From NCBI GenBank assembly GCA_948567375.1, contig OX419761.1:40524243-40588242 (forward strand): a stretch of 64,000 bases of DNA, given 5' to 3'. Under the pieces are notes generated by a model. The model had not been told where the DNA came from. It searched no databases and saw nothing but the letters and a program-made list of their open reading frames with translations. The position numbers and the translations under genes are program-made. The stretch comes from Lunularia cruciata (taxonomy: Eukaryota > Streptophyta > Marchantiopsida > Lunulariales > Lunulariaceae). Positions 46,636 through 57,889 of this stretch are shown one piece after another (position 1 is the stretch's first letter; each line of letters begins with the position of its first letter).

Positions 46636-47216
46636 TGTAATATTCCAAGGCTAGAAGAACACTCAAGAGAAACACAAAGCTTCACAGTTAATACTCCAAT
46701 TCCCCAAAAGAACACCTTTTCTTTAGTATATATCAAAGACGATTCTCTCAAAGGAAGCTCTGCCCTTGGATCATCTACATGGATTGGTGATATATTATCA
46801 AGATCCACCCTTAGATTAGTTGTATGGATGGGTGACATGTTAGTTTTTGTCCTATCTGGCTGGTCAAAAAGTTTGACCAAAAGGAATCTTTAGGGAATCT
46901 TCCTTTAAGAAGCTTTGAATTACATGGGTGAGGTACTATTGGAAATCTTTTGACAAGACAGAAAATGCAAGGAGAATTCAAGCCTTTTTCTCCCAAGAGT
47001 TGGAATTTTTCCATTTTCAAGGTCTAATTCTTCTATTTAGGCTTCCAAATTGTCTTTGAAGTTTTCAAGGTGTTTTTGGCTCCTACCCTATTAGTGGAAT
47101 TATTCTTTTAGTGACAGCTCTATCTGATCTACTTATTCCATCATATATAACATCCTTTTAAATGTTACCAAGCCAAATTTTACCTCTAGATAATATGTCT
47201 AGCTAATGGTATTACA
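46636..47216 (-). repeat. 5' LTR of B(-)
   Basis: 581 bp, starts TGTAATATTCC and ends ATGGTATTACA. The minus strand just beyond it (46621-46635) reads ATGGTATTAGAGC, one base from the classic iMet primer site. Confidence 0.88.
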
Positions 47217-47221
47217 GGTTG

Positions 47222-48624
47222 TAACAACAAGAGGCTGAAGTCCAAAAGGATAAAAGTCAACTCTAAGATAAAGCAAGTATTGCTGAGTCATCTACTTTTG
47301 TGGATGATGTTCTATGTGTTACACAAGACAAAGATCAATTTGAGGAATCATGGATATTGGACTCAAGTTGTTCTTACCATATGTGTCCAAATAAGGAGTG
47401 GTTTCATGAGTACAAACCATTCAACTGAGGATCTGTAATAATGGGGAAAATCGCTTGTAAAGGTATTGGCATTGAAACAATACACATTAAGATGTTTGAT
47501 GATGTTATGAGGACTCTTTCTGATGTGAAGCATGTTCTTGCATTAAGGAAGAATTTGATATCACTAGGCACTTTGGACTCAAATGGTTGGAGGTGGGGAG
47601 CAAAAAATGGAACACTCAAGGTATCAAAGTGAGCATTGATTGTAATGAAGATAAAAAAATCTTTATGAGCTTGTTGGAGATACCATTACCAAAGGAGGGG
47701 CAAGTACTATTTCTGAAAAAGAAGATCTCACTCACTTATGACACTTACGTTTGGGTCATATGAGTGAAAGAGGTCTAAGTGAATTATCCAAGCAAAAACT
47801 TATGAAGGGCCTTAAAAGTTGTATGTTAAATTTCTATGAGCATTGTATAATAGGAAATCAACATAGGGTAAGCTTTTCCACAGGAGTTCATTGCACAAAA
47901 TGAATTTTAGACTATGTGCATTTTGATGTTTGACTATAGCTTCAAAATTTGGAGCATTATATTTTCTGTCTTTGGTTCATGATTACTCTAAGAGAGTATG
48001 GGTGACTATACCATGGAAAAAAATCAGAGTTCTTCTCTATCTTTTAAATAATGGAAGGTGATGATGGAGAAACAAACTAAAAGGAAAGTAAAGTGTTTGA
48101 GATTTGATAATGGTGGAGAATACAAATCTGAAAAGTTTGATAGATATTGTAAGAGTGAAGGTATAATTCATCACTTAACCATACTGTGTACTCCTCAACA
48201 AAATGGTATGCCAAAGCAGATAAATCATACACTCTTGGTAAAAAGCAAGAAGTATGTTAAACAATGCCGTATTGGAAAAGAGTTTTTGGGTAGAAGGTAT
48301 AAATACAACTTGCCATTTGGTAAAGATTTCTCCCTCTACCTCTATTGGGAAAGTTATCGATATCTCAAAAGAGATATTTGGAAAAATACTTGCTTGTTTT
48401 GGCATGGAGAATGCAAAACCAATGAGCACTCCAATTGCAAGTCATTTTAGCATATCATTGGAGCAATATCCATCAAATGAGGAGGAAAGAAATTAATGTC
48501 AAATATTCCTTATGCTTGTGTTATTGGGAGTTTAATATATGATATGGTTTGCACTAGACCAGACATTTCATATATTGAGAGTATGATGAGTAGATACATG
48601 GCAAATGCATACATGCAAACATAT
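47222..48624 (+). pseudogene. Ty1/copia protease and integrase, fused to RT tail
   Basis: Resumes the gag cut at 38240. ESWILDSSCSYHMCPNKEWF is the protease (D-S-S for D-S-G). IACKGIGIETIHIKMFD and HVLALRKNLISLGTLDSNG follow. Integrase: LRLGHMSERGL, CLRFDNGGEYKSEKFDRYC, TPQQNGMPKQINHT (catalytic glutamate changed to lysine). After SFWVEGINTTCHLV and PSTSIG the frame passes directly into EIFGKILACFGMENAKPMST and SLIYDMVCTRPDISYIES, the very end of the RT. The RT palm, including the YVDD box, is deleted. Element order PR-IN-RT is typical for copia. Confidence 0.88.
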
Positions 48625-48629
48625 ATTGC

Positions 48630-49236
48630 TACACAACATGCATTGCTATCAACATCATACACTATAGAAGTACAACTCACACATGAGTCATACATGGACT
48701 CTAAAGTGCCACAATAATTCTTCTTCAACTAGAATCACACTCAAACAAATCAGTACTTGATCATCCACTCAACACTTTGCCAACAATCAAGTACTAATTA
48801 CAATCAAGCCACACTCACTCTAGCTAAGAGATTCCAAGTAATGCTCACCAACCTCTATCCACCATAGCCAAGAACTTGAAGGCTCAACATCAGAGAAGTG
48901 AGCTCTTTGGAGCTGCTCTTCAGAGGTATACTTCTTTGCTTGACCTAGATCTCCAACCCTAACAGCACCACTAATGGTGCAAATGGTGAAGTGATGGTGA
49001 ATCTCACCATGTGATCAATAGCACTACCATGAAATTGGACCGTCAACAAGTAGTCCATGAGTAATACCAAAATGCCTATGATTGCCAACACTACTACTCC
49101 AACATACAAGCAATCTAGCTTTGACACCACAAATTTTGTGATAGCTATCATGCATATATACATTACTACTCATCAAAATTATACACTATTGAAGCACAAC
49201 TCAGACATAAGTCATGCATGAACTCAAAGTGCCACA
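48630..49236 (-). mobile_element. TRIM-like miniature LTR element
   Basis: Short direct repeats (48630-48713 and 49137-49236) share ACACTATTGAAGCACAACTC and AAAGTGCCACA-type words. The flanks are ATTGC at 48625-48629 and 49237-49241. The minus strand beside the right repeat reads TGGTGTCAAAGCTAGA (49115-49130), close to the iMet primer site. GAAGAAGAA on the minus strand precedes the left repeat. No coding capacity in 420 bp. The left repeat is diverged at its outer end, so boundaries are tentative. Confidence 0.5.
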
Positions 49237-49422
49237 ATTGCTTCTCTTGTTGGTTAGGTCTTTTTAACTCTAGATAGCCATCTACTCCAAGTATATTGTA
49301 TACCTTATGGTGTGCAGAGATCAAAAGGCCGTATGCTATTGAGCCTCATCATTAGTCACCTACTGTAATCTCTACCATATCAAGGATGAACTACCTATAG
49401 GTCAAGTACATCTAGGATATAA

Positions 49423-50014
49423 TGTAATATCAATAACTAGATATATTATCTAGAGATGAAAATTGGATTGGTGACATCTAGAGGATGTTGTGTATGAGGG
49501 GCTAGGTAGATCAAATAGAGGTATCACCAAAAGAGTACTTCTACTAGTAGGATAAAAGTCTAAAATAGTCAAAACTTTAGAGCCAATTTTGGAAGCCTAA
49601 ATGCATGAATTAGGCCTCAAAAATAGAATGATTTTTGCCCTTTGTGCAAGTAGGCTTGTCTTCTCTCCCCCATGGTTCATATCATTGAAATATTTCCAAT
49701 GGTATCTCACTCATAGGATTTTGAACTTCCTACAAGAAGATTCCCTAAAGATTCCCTTTGACCAAATTTGTTTGACCAACTAGATAGGACAAGGACCAAC
49801 ATGCACCCATCCAGGCAACTAATCTTAGGGTGGAGCTCATTGACAAGTTACTAATCCATATATCTGATCCAAGGATGGAGTTTCCTTTAAGAGGATTCTT
49901 TGCTATATAATAAAGAGAAGGTGATCCTTTGGAGCATTGGAGTACTAAGTATGAAGCTTGTGTTTTCTCTCTTGTATTTCTCTTGGAGAGTTTTCTTGTC
50001 CTTGGAGTATTACA
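49423..50014 (+). repeat. 5' LTR of B(+)
   Basis: 592 bp, starts TGTAATATCAATAACTAG and ends GAGTATTACA. The next bases, ATGTTATTGGATC (50015-50027), are the degraded primer site (ATGGTATTAGAGC in B(-)). Confidence 0.88.
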
Positions 50015-50149
50015 ATGTTATTGGATCATGTGTTTTAATCCAAGAGGGTGGATCATCCTTCTTGGAAGAACATGGGCTATTGCAATTGAGTAATTTTGAG
50101 GAAGAAAACATAGTGCAATTGTTAGAGTTGGGGAGTGTATTATAGAGAG

Positions 50150-51390
50150 AGGATGGGATGGAGGTGCTTGGAGGACAATTTCATGCGCCAAACTTTCCAT
50201 TCTTGAATCTATTCCACATCAAGATTATATACATCTAATGTGAGAAAATTAGAGCATCTCTTATTTATCATTTTAAAGTAGAATTCATGGACATAGTGAT
50301 GAGTCACCAAACTTGGTGATCTACCCAATGGTATGCAATAGAGAGTGAGATTTGACAATCTACATTCTATTATGATGCTATGGATTTGAATGTACCAAAT
50401 CCTCATCCTTTCAACGCACAAGTAGAAATCCGTTATGTGGTTAGACCAAAAATAATTGTTTAGGGATTTTGCAATCCGCACTTTTGGTGAGGAATATTAT
50501 CAACAAGTGATACCCTATGAGTTCCCAATGGTAGTCTCAATAGTTCATGTTCCCTCCTAAGTGATTGTATTAACTCTCTATTGAAGTAGGAAGTAGTAAT
50601 TGAACATTGGCCATGTGTAGGAATCATAGATTGGTAGTTGCAAGAGTTGATGTAAGGAATGTAGGGGATGTTGAATGAGTTTTGTGAGATCACGATAACC
50701 ATGGAGGAATTGAAAAATCAAGTACATACTATCAAGAACAATCAAGTAATGCAAGAAGGGAAGCCATCTCCACAACCAACACCAAAAATCAAAGTACCCG
50801 TAGAGTTATTCATGCCGATGACATCGATCCTAGTCAACAACCAAACCATATTGTTACTACAAATGAAATAGATGTGCAACATCAAGCTTCACAAGGGACA
50901 ACATCCCATGGGAGTAGTGGAAAATTGGATTTCAAGAATGAATTGATACCTTTGATTATTCACAATTGAGATCATTGATCATTCTATAGGTGTGTTTGCA
51001 TGTGGGTACTTGATTGATAAAGCTCTCAAATAGTATGGTGCTTGGGAATAATTATTGCTAGTAGAAGGAATAAAGGTCACTTGGACAGCTATGCAAGAAA
51101 GGCTACTCAAGAATTTCAAATCTGTGGATTTTGTGCAAAAGGCCCAAACCAGACTTTGGGAGTTGAAGTAGAAGAATAACATACAAGAGTACATTGAGGT
51201 GTTTCTTGATCTATAGGTTGTGAGAACCAATATGAGTCCAACCAATTCTCTTGATTCAAAAGGGAATTAATAGAGCAGATTTGCCAAGAGGGAATGGTAT
51301 AGAATCCTTGCACTATTTTGGAAGCGATTGCATGTGCTTCAAGAATAGCAAGAGTGCTTGGAGGAGATGAAGTTGTAACATTGATGCAAA
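50150..51390 (+). pseudogene. Gag of B(+), N-terminal and capsid part
   Basis: The frame 50668-50871 begins MLNEFCEITITMEELKNQVH and matches B(-) gag. Further on, TWTAMQERLLKNFKSVDFVQ and KAQTRLWELK-stop-KNNIQEYI are a retrotransposon capsid. Interrupted by stops, then by element C at about 51400. Confidence 0.72.
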
Positions 51391-51429
51391 AGTATTGGTT
51401 AAATATGTAAACTATCTTGTTTAACCCTT

Positions 51430-52940
51430 AGGTTAAATGAGAGCTATGGGGAGTGGTTACAATGATGAAGTCAGAGAAGGACTTCTTGATTGGTGCATCA
51501 GTTATAATGGAGATACATTGTTTGCCACTAATGAGTATGATAAAAAACTGTAATACCCCAAACATTGCAATGCTCAAGTGTATAGCATACATTGAGTTAT
51601 TGAACCTTGAGTTCCAACACATAGTAGGCAAGGATAACCCAATAGTAGATATGATATCTTGGGCTGAGTATCAAGATGAGGAGTTAATGATTGACAATAC
51701 CAAAGCTACCGGCAAAGCGTATAATTACCTTTGGAAGGGGTTATTTGTGTAAGAAAGCTAAACAAAGTGGTGAACCTCCACAACGGGTTGTGTGCAAGGA
51801 GGAGACCAAGAAGGTACTGATTAGAAAATTCCATGAGAGCTTGTGGGTTGGACATAGGGTATATAGAGTAGTTCAATTTGTAGAGATGTGTAACATCTGC
51901 CAAATGTACTCAGATATTTGACATAGAGATGGATTGCATCATACCTATCCTCTTGTGATGCACTTCAAGTGGGTTGTGGATCTAGCTACTATGCCAATTG
52001 GGATATGGCAGATGTGGTACTTGGTTTTGGCACAAGAGGATTTGTCTAACCAGGTGGAAGGATAAGCTTTGAGGACCAAAACAAATGAGTGAATTTGTAG
52101 ATTTTTGTTGGAGGATGTGGTTTATAGATATGTTGGGAAAATTATAGTGGATTAAGGAAAGCTAAATACACAAGAAGCTAAGTTTCTTTGAGAGGTGTGG
52201 AGTCAAACTGGCTCTTATTACAACTTACAACTTGGAGGAAAATCCCAAGAGTGAGCAAAGTCATCCACCTATTGTGAAAGCCATTGTGAAAGCATACCAA
52301 GAGAGATTGAAAGAGTGGCCAAGGCTCTTACCATTTTCTCTATGGGCAGATCACACCACTCATAGTTCAGTAACTAGCTACATGCCAACAGAATTGATGC
52401 ATGGGCAAAACCCAATTATGCCAATCAAGGAGAAAATACCCACTTGGAGTATCCTACCTTGGGAAGATCATATATCTAGGGAGGATCTTCTTGCACTTAG
52501 GATTTGGCAATTGGAGAAAAGGCCAGAGGATGTTGAGTTAGCAATTGAGAGGCTTAAGAAAACACAGTTTGGAAATAAGGACAGATTTGATAAAAGCTAC
52601 CGCTTTAGGCCAAGAGATATTCAAGAAGGAGATTGGATGCTAGTCTACAATAGTAGTCTAAATAACCAACATAATGCTATGAGGAAATTCTCAAAGCATT
52701 GGTTTGGACCTTATGTGGTTGTTAGTGTGTTGAATAATACTACTTGCTCTCTTTGAGAGTTAGATGAGAGCAAACTAAAGGTTCCAATTGCAAGCAAGCG
52801 TGTCAAGCTCTTCAAACAACAAGAAGAAACTTTGAACATGGAGGAAGTTAGCAAAGCATTTTATCTCTTTCAATTTCAAGATGAAGATCTATTGCTAGAT
52901 GATGACGAGTCTAACCAATCAAATGAGGAAGTAGCATGAC
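51430..52940 (+). pseudogene. RNase H end and integrase of element C
   Basis: 51453-51752: IHCLPLMSMIKNCNTPNIAM, then HIVGKDNPIVDMISWAEY, the C-end of gypsy RNase H. Zinc-binding integrase domain: FHESLWVGHR and MCNICQMYSDI. Core: HFKWVVDLATMPIG. 52232-52756 (174 codons) is the longest frame in the window: NPKSEQSHPPIVKAIVKAYQ, THSSVTSYMPTELMHGQNPI and HWFGPYVVVSVL. The acid E of K-S-E is kept. After a stop the C-terminal tail continues to about 52940. RT, protease and gag of C are missing. Confidence 0.88.
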
Positions 52941-52977
52941 TACAACCACAACGTGTGGTCTGATCAGTTGGTGCATA

Positions 52978-55839
52978 CTGGGGGATGCATAGGTTTAGAG
53001 GAGGTGGATGTCATGTTGTGGTTTGCATAGCCCATGAAAAAGTAAATTGGTGTGGTTTATCTCTGTGAAGATGGAGTAGGTTATATGATAGATCCCACAG
53101 ATAAGTTATTGCCATGTGAGCAATCTATGTACATATATACAGTTGGCCACATGGATTATGGTCTTGTCTTCTTTGAGGGCTCTTATGTGTATAGGTGGTG
53201 GAGAGTTGAGAAGGTGTGTTTTAGTTGGAGGAGTCTTGAGCAAGAGGAGGATGTTGAGAGTGAGAGTTGTAGTAGAGCATGGAGGTGGGCAACAAAGAGA
53301 GAAACTGAATAGAAATGTCCCATGCTCTTGATCTGCCACTCCCAAATCTTTTTCTCATTAAGCTTTGGGTTCTACACTATGGCAGCTTACAAGATCGGAT
53401 GGTGGCACGTTTTGGGGCGGTATTCACAAAGTCGATGATGGAAAACCCATATTCTATTTTCCCTTTGGTGCTTACTTACAAGCAAGGCTAGGACTTAACA
53501 ATCTATGTGCTCTTGTAGATGGAGAATGGCTCAATTTAGCTCATGAGCTTCAAGGTGGAGTTGTGGGGTCTACTTGTAAAAAAGTGAAGAGGCAAAATTC
53601 CAAGAGGGAGAGTTGGGAGTTTTCTTACCATCAAAGGAGTTTGGGGAGGGCATTTGAGGAGACAAGACCATGGTTGGAGAGAGGAGCTAACATGCTATAA
53701 TCTGGAGACTAGAATTAAGTGATTTGAACCAACTACATGGGAGTTATGATTGATTGAATCAAGGGGGTAGAATTCATACCCATGAGCACAAAATAGACAA
53801 TCTGGAGAGCGCCAAGAGACATTTTAATGATTTGTTAAAGTGGTTTAGAAGAAGATAAAGTTCCCATACTGTTGAGTTTAAGAAATTTTAGAGCTCAGTC
53901 ACTCTCAAATTAGATCTGGCCAATTGAAGCCTAAAAAGAGAAGTGTTGGAGATGAGATGCTAATGAGGTTTGAAATTTTGGTCACTCTTGAAGTTGTGGC
54001 TTGAATCACCTCGTGGAAGTTTTTAGTATTTTTTATGGTTATAATTTTTACCTATGTGCAAAGGTTTCATATGAATACCTCAAAAAGGTAATTTTGGGTC
54101 TTGGATCAAGCATATTTGGGTTTGTAGAGCTCACAAGTTAGCCCAACCTAGGAATTAATCCATATCTAGAGTTTGAGATTGGATTAAGGTAGTAAAATTT
54201 GCAAAGAGTTAAACAATAGCACAACCAATTATTGTGAAAATTTTGGTTGACTTTGGGTCCATAGAGAGTGAGAGCTTACCCAAAAACCTCTACTAAATAT
54301 ACTATCATAAGCTTGGTAGATCATTTCTACCCTCTATCATGAATGAGTGTCAATTATCCTATTTGTGTGTCTAAGATTGAGGATTCAGGTTTTTGGAGTG
54401 TTTGTGAGGATTAATTGTTCCTCTCATCAAGAAATATGGGGAAATTTCCCAAGAACTAGGACAAACCTTAAATTAGGGCAAAAATTATATAAATTGGCCA
54501 AGTTTGAGAGCTTGTCAAGGAAGCTATAGGAGGCAGATTTTGGCTGATTTTGTATCATTGTAAATCTTATCTCATAAGCTTTCCATTGAATCCTAAAACA
54601 CTAGAATCCAAATCACATAGTAAAATTTATACTCATTTGAGTTTCATAGAATTTTCCTCATCAAAAAAATATAGAATTACCCCACTTGGAGTACAAATTG
54701 GTTGAAGGCTGAAGTACATATCGGTGGAAGCTTGGAATATAAGTTGAAATTAGCTTGCTAATAGAGCAAGAGGGCTCTGAAGCTCAATTTTGACAAAAAG
54801 CACAAAGAGTTGTTATTGAATTCTTGAGATTGGATCCTCTCCATGTTTGCATGTTTGTTTGTTAGTTTGTTTGTTTGTCCAATTGGTTTGGATTGGTATG
54901 CAGGCTGTAACACCCATTTGTGCATGTGTGTGGTATTATGATATTTAGCTTAGTATAACAAATACTGAGAGATATTATTTATATAGAGATAAAGGATGGT
55001 TCTACATTAGTCATGGTTAGCTAAAGTTAGTCATAACTAAGATGGAGTGGACCTTACTTTAGAGGAAGTGGAAAAGATGAGCACGACTATTTTGGATTTA
55101 GTGTGTTGACTTGGTATTATTCTTGGGTGTTTGGCTTTGAGGAAAGAGTTGAGAACTCTTGGGCCCGCAAACCTTTTTTTTTTGGATTCTTTTATAGTCC
55201 AAGGATAGCCCATATGAAGGAATCCTTGACTTAGTGGTTGGGTCAAGATAAGATCACATGCTTAGTAGAATATGCCCATGTGGATAGATATTCCTTTATA
55301 CTTTCTAACTTTACTTGACTTTTAGTCTTGTAACTTGAGTTATTCTAGTAATTAGTAACTTTTGTACTTAACTATCTCACAAGTATATAAACTAGGGATG
55401 AGGAAGTACTCATCATCCTTTCATTTGCAACTATCTCTCTCTCATTGAGTTCTCTAGTAAGCAATGTCATGAGTCTTGGAGTGTTAGCCTTGGAGGAGTA
55501 TGATGGAGTGTGTGGTTCTTTGCCTTCTAAGGCCATGGTGCGCTACTACAATAGCCATTAGAGGTTCATCTTGAGTGAGAGACAAACCGGCTCACATGGC
55601 ATTGCGCTTAGATTCTTTCCTTCTAGGAGTGTTGTGTTTTTCTCCTTGGTAATACTAGAAGTGATGACCAGCAGTGCATGTTATGATGATAGGTTAGGTT
55701 GCCCATCACTACCCTACTCGATAGCAAGAATACCAAAACCTAGAGTAAAGGATTCTATGCATGCTCAAACTAGTAGGGATAGTTTTATCTAAAACCTTTG
55801 GTCTATAGGCTCCACAGCTAGGCACCCTATGTGTTCCCA
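52978..55839 (+). mobile_element. Element C2: purine tract and long 3' LTR
   Basis: Tract CTGGGGGATGCATAGG, then AGAGGAGGTGGA, up to 53008. The LTR from TGTCATGTTGTGG (53009) to about GTGTTCCCA (55839) matches C1 over its length except for the insertion at 54906-55596. Without that insert it is about 2.1 kb, unusually long. The 5' LTR of this copy is absent. Confidence 0.75.
54906..55596 (+). repeat. Probable solo LTR D inside the C LTR
   Basis: Absent from C1. Starts TGTAACACCC, ends CGGCTCACA, and carries a TATA box (AGTATATAAACTAG, 55382-55395) followed by CT-rich leader-like DNA. The target duplication is unclear. Confidence 0.6.
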
Positions 55840-55869
55840 AAGAGAGAAAAACAAAGTACAACAATAGGG

Positions 55870-56480
55870 AAAAGGAGCTCAAGCAAGCAATGATGTTATT
55901 ACAATTGTGGCCAAATTGGACACATAGCCATCAATCATTATGTTTGTCATCTTAGAGGCCCTTGGCCTCCATACAAGTGACATCTGAACCACATGGAGAA
56001 TAAATTGAAGAGAAGGATGCTTAAATCACATCAAAAAATTAAAGATCATTAGTAGGTGTACCTCACAACCTTACTAGCTTGGTAAAGAAGAGTAAAAGCG
56101 GGAGGAGGAAGAAGGTGAGTGTGCAAAGGTGGAGGAAGACAAATGCCCAACTGATTATCATAAATGGAGTCCTAAAAGGCACTCGAGTAAGAGTGTTGAT
56201 AAATCCTAAGAATTTCTTGTCTTGCTTTGTTGCAATAAGGTTGGAAATGGAACTAAAGAAGGATGTGAATGACAAAGTAGAGCTACCTAATGGTCAAATA
56301 GAGAGTATTGAGTGATTACCTAGAAATGCAATACTCTCTATAAGAGACTATCAAGAAGCAATCAAGTGGTAAGTGATATAGTCAGCTCATTATGATGCAA
56401 TCTTAGGCATGCCGTGGATGAGCATTACAACCCCACGGTGGATTGGAGAAAGAAAGTAGTGAGAACTAGTCAATGGAAGA
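55870..56480 (+). pseudogene. Zinc knuckle and protease region of B(+)
   Basis: CYYNCGQIGHIAINH at about 55893-55937 is the knuckle with one extra residue between the first two cysteines and the last cysteine changed to histidine. The frame 56079-56315 reads LIINGVLKGTRVRVLINPKN, then FLSCFVAIRLEMEL. It has the shape of the protease active-site region, but the aspartate appears as asparagine and the glycine is lost. Confidence 0.68.
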
Positions 56481-56689
56481 TCTTTGGGGTTAAAGAAAGA
56501 TCATAAAGGCAAGAGTTTCCTGTTTATGTCATAAGGACTACATCTATTGGTAAGATAGATGTTTCATGGGTCTAATAAGAGAAGTCCCAAGTGCCCAACA
56601 CAATGGACAAATTCCTAGAAATTGAAAGATGTGATCAATGAGTTTCAAAATGTCTTTTGGATGAATTATCCATAGATTTACCACCAAAA

Positions 56690-57350
56690 AGGAGAGTAGA
56701 TCATAAAATTGAGATACTTCTTGGGAAGACATCTCTTTGTAAAGCCTCACCTCATGAGTTGGAGGAGTGTAAGGCTCAAATCAAGGATGAGTTGTAGAAG
56801 GGGTTTATCCAACCCAACGTATCATCATATGGGGCTCTTGTATCATTTGTGAAGAAGAAAGATGGAACAATGCGCATCTGCATTGACTATCAGGGACTTA
56901 ATGAATAAATGGTGAAGAAAAATATCCATTACCTCACATGGATGACTTGTTTGATCAATTCAATGGGGCAAGACACTTCACCAAACTTGATCTGCAAAGT
57001 GGTTACAACCAAATCAAGATTGTAAAGGAAGACATAGACAAAATGGCCTTTCAAACAAAGTATGGTCACTGTGAGTACTTGGTGATCCTGTTTGGCCTCA
57101 CCAATGCTCCAACCACTTTCATGAATTTGATGAATGATATATTTTGTCCGTACTTGGATAGATCTTTTATCATTTTCCTCAATGACATCTTAATCTATCA
57201 CAAGACCATGATAGAGCACAAGCAACATCTACAAGAAGTCCTTTAGATTTTATGACAAAATCAATTGTATACTAAAATCCCAAAGTGTGAGTTTGGTAGA
57301 TCTAAAGTAGACTACTTAGGGCATAAATTAAGTGTAGAAGGTATCCAAGT
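56690..57350 (+). pseudogene. Reverse transcriptase of B(+)
   Basis: VDHKIEILLGKTSLCKASPH-like linker, then [19 protein letters not shown] (56840-56900), MDDLFDQFNGARHFTKLDLQ, SGYNQIKIVKEDIDKMAFQT, FGLTNAPTTFMNLMNDIF and FIIFLNDILIYHKT (56938-57246). The catalytic box is F-L-N-D, the same change as in B(-). The frame is open for 102 codons across the palm, so this is one of the better preserved parts of the element. Confidence 0.9.
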
Positions 57351-57359
57351 GCTAAAAAA

Positions 57360-57870
57360 TAAAATGAAGGTTCAAAAATAGGATGCCCTAGAAGATCAAA
57401 CTCAACTCAAGATTTTCTTAGGATTGATGGGGTTTTATCATCAATTTTTCAAGGACTTCTCCAAGATTGCACAACCTTTAACAACACTATTGGGCAAGGG
57501 GAAGAAGTGGATGTGTGGAATTGCACAAGAATTGGCCTTTTAGGAGTTGAAAGATGCATAACTACATGCACCAATCTTGAAATGATATAACCCAAAATGT
57601 CCAATGAAAATGACTATAGATGCATTAGGCATAACAATGGGAGCAATCCTACAACAAGAATGGCAAGACAGATGGCACCCAATTGCATATTTCTCCTGTA
57701 AGTTGTTACTGACAAAATGCAACTATCACACCACCAAACAAGAAGAACTAGCCATTGTCCTTGCAACCAAGCATTGGAAGCACTATCTTGGTGAGAAAGC
57801 ATTTGTGGTAGAAATAGACCACAAACCTCTAGTCTACCTCAAGACACAAAAAAATCTTTCTTATCAATAG
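57360..57870 (+). pseudogene. RNase H of B(+)
   Basis: The frame 57604-57870 reads MTIDALGITMGAILQQEW, HPIAYFSCKLLLTKCNYHTT, KQEELAIVLATKHWKHYL and VVEIDHKPLVYL. The acids expected for catalysis (D in IDA, E in QEEL, D in IDHKP) are all visible. The upstream connection has stops. Confidence 0.85.
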
Positions 57871-57889
57871 ATTTGTTGGACAAAGTGGA

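Larger units (their letters stand above)
38241..47216 (-). mobile_element. Element B(-): Ty3/gypsy chromovirus inserted in copia gag
   Basis: LTRs at 38241-38826 and 46636-47216, near-perfect 5-bp duplication, iMet-type primer site beside the right LTR, purine tract (AAAAGGGAGGAAG on the minus strand, 38827-38843) beside the left. Minus-strand coding order: gag with CCHC knuckle, RT, start of RNase H, and chromodomain next to the 3' LTR. Most of the integrase is missing or displaced. The 3' end of element C lies inside (about 39155-41370), and a pol segment is reversed at 42713-43162. Confidence 0.88.

Noticed and set aside
51350-51356. AAGAG followed by TG as left end and target duplication of element C
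   Set aside because: B(-) gag continues with similar sequence past this point, so the C junction must lie further right (about 51390-51450).
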